Source: Chthoniobacter sp. (lineage in GTDB: Bacteria; Verrucomicrobiota; Verrucomicrobiia; Chthoniobacterales; Chthoniobacteraceae). Taken from it: DNA of 43,315 nucleotides. Under the pieces are notes generated by a model, which saw nothing but the letters and a program-made list of their open reading frames with translations, searched no databases and was not told where the DNA came from. Location: positions 1 through 43,315 of the forward strand of contig JAQGOK010000125.1 in the NCBI GenBank assembly GCA_028293645.1, given 5' to 3'. Position numbers and translations under genes: made by a program. This document shows positions 42,408 through 43,315 of this stretch, in pieces. Position 1 is the stretch's first letter; each line of letters starts with the position of its first letter.

Positions 42408-43315
42408 ATGCAAACACCTTTGAACTGGCAAGACATGAACGTGCTCGTGACCGGCGGCACGGGCTCCTTTGGTCGCAAATTCTGCGAGACGCTGCTGCGC
42501 GAACATCCGCCAGCCAAGCTCATCGTGTTCAGCCGCGACGAACTGAAGCAGCACGACATGCGGATCGAATTCGCGGAGCACGCGAAGACGCTGCGCTTTT
42601 TCATCGGCGACGTGCGCGATCAGACCCGCCTGGAGCGCGCTTTTCACGGGGTCGATCTCGTGGTTCATGCTGCCGCGCTGAAGCAGGTCCCCGCTTGCGA
42701 GTACAACCCGATCGAGGCGGTGAAGACGAACATCGAAGGCGGCCGCAACATCATCGAAGCGGCCATCGATCAGGGCGTGAAGCGGGTGCTCGCGCTGAGC
42801 ACCGACAAGGCAGTCAACCCGGTGAATCTCTACGGCGCGACGAAGCTGGTGGCGGAGAAGCTCTTTGTGCAGGCCAATGCCTACGCCGGTGGCGGTGAGC
42901 CGCGTTTTTCCTGCGTCCGTTACGGCAACGTGGTCGGCTCGCGCGGCAGCGTGATCCCGCTCTTCCGCGATCAGCGCAAGACGGGCACGATCACGCTCAC
43001 GGATTCCCGCATGACGCGCTTCTGGCTCACGTTGGATCAAGGCGTGCGCTTCGTGATCAGTTGCATCGAGAAAATGCATGGCGGCGAAGTCTTCATCCCG
43101 CGCATTCCGAGCATGAACATCATGGATCTGGTCGCCGCGATCGCGCCGGGTTGTACTGTGAACACGATCGGCATTCGCCCAGGCGAGAAGTTGCACGAAG
43201 CGCTGATCGGCGAGGATGAAGCGCGCAGCGCGCTGGAGTTTGAAGATCAATACGTGATCCAGCCGCTGCATCCCTGGTGGGGTCGCGACAAATGGCCCGG
43301 CGGCAAGGAAGTGCC
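42408..43315 (+). CDS. pseB: UDP-N-acetylglucosamine 4,6-dehydratase (inverting), PseB-like, cut off by the window end
   Basis: 302 codons are visible from ATG 42408 (MQTPLNWQDMNVLVTGGTG); a further 30-40 are expected beyond the edge. It is a Rossmann dehydratase with GGTGSFG, STDKAVNPVNLYGATK (catalytic Tyr/Lys) and RYGNVVGSRGSVIPLF. PseB makes the first intermediate of pseudaminic-acid-type nonulosonates. This fits synthesis of a glycan that is exported by the upstream Wzm/Wzt pair. A related FlaA1/CapE-type dehydratase is possible; the short soluble form favours PseB. The gap from the previous gene is 112 bases. Confidence 0.88.
   Translation, partial: MQTPLNWQDMNVLVTGGTGSFGRKFCETLLREHPPAKLIVFSRDELKQHDMRIEFAEHAKTLRFFIGDVRDQTRLERAFHGVDLVVHAAALKQVPACEYNPIEAVKTNIEGGRNIIEAAIDQGVKRVLALSTDKAVNPVNLYGATKLVAEKLFVQANAYAGGGEPRFSCVRYGNVVGSRGSVIPLFRDQRKTGTITLTDSRMTRFWLTLDQGVRFVISCIEKMHGGEVFIPRIPSMNIMDLVAAIAPGCTVNTIGIRPGEKLHEALIGEDEARSALEFEDQYVIQPLHPWWGRDKWPGGKEV

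Overview
The window is GC-rich (roughly 60-65% by eye), densely packed chromosomal DNA from a Gram-negative bacterium. Gene styles seen here (a moxR/DUF58/von Willebrand A (VWA)/TPR operon, a Tat-exported TIM-barrel isomerase, an aldolase-dehydrogenase fusion, CbiX plus a DR2241-like protein) fit the Planctomycetes-Verrucomicrobia group. I favour Verrucomicrobiota, but this is inference without a database search. No tRNA, rRNA, CRISPR array or prophage was recognised.

Layout. 1-2.6 kb: tail of an unknown gene, then a reverse-strand aldolase/short-chain dehydrogenase fusion. 2.7-9 kb: a glycine-zipper/lysine-rich protein, an S4 RNA-binding protein, rnc (reverse), two small membrane proteins, recJ, and a convergent cardiolipin-synthase-type enzyme. 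9-11.7 kb (reverse): two Hsp20 chaperones with a clear terminator, an orphan GspF-type protein, and a broken gene upstream of it. 11.7-15.3 kb (forward): CbiX-like protein, DR2241-like Fe-S protein, amidohydrolase, D-Ala-D-Ala carboxypeptidase, nearly all touching or overlapping. 15.4-18.9 kb (reverse): gpsA, plsY, polX. 19-24.4 kb (forward): secreted metalloprotease, EamA transporter, hybrid histidine kinase, a small unknown protein, surE. 24.5-30.9 kb (reverse): Met-rich zinc-ribbon protein, an unknown protein, a Tat-exported sugar isomerase-like protein, an HtrA protease, and recG. 31-38 kb (forward): a secreted Cys/His protein, then moxR, DUF58, DUF4381-like, two VWA proteins and a TPR protein, resembling a Bat (Bacteroides aerotolerance-type) operon. 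38.4-43.3 kb (forward): surface-polysaccharide export and synthesis (Wzm, Wzt, a putative transferase, and the start of pseB).

The most striking observation is in recG. Its reading frame is interrupted, without being broken, by an in-frame HUH/Y1 transposase domain of the RAYT (REP-associated tyrosine transposase) type. The domain is flanked by a 57-bp inverted pair of REP-like sequences. Host plus element read as one 917-codon frame; removing the element leaves about 698 residues, a normal RecG length. Other notable items: a family of about 70-bp double-palindrome repeats (three copies, one inside the moxR operon), a terminator-like hairpin ending just before the moxR start codon, a protein with a striking Met-x-Pro repeat, and a decayed gene next to an orphan GspF.
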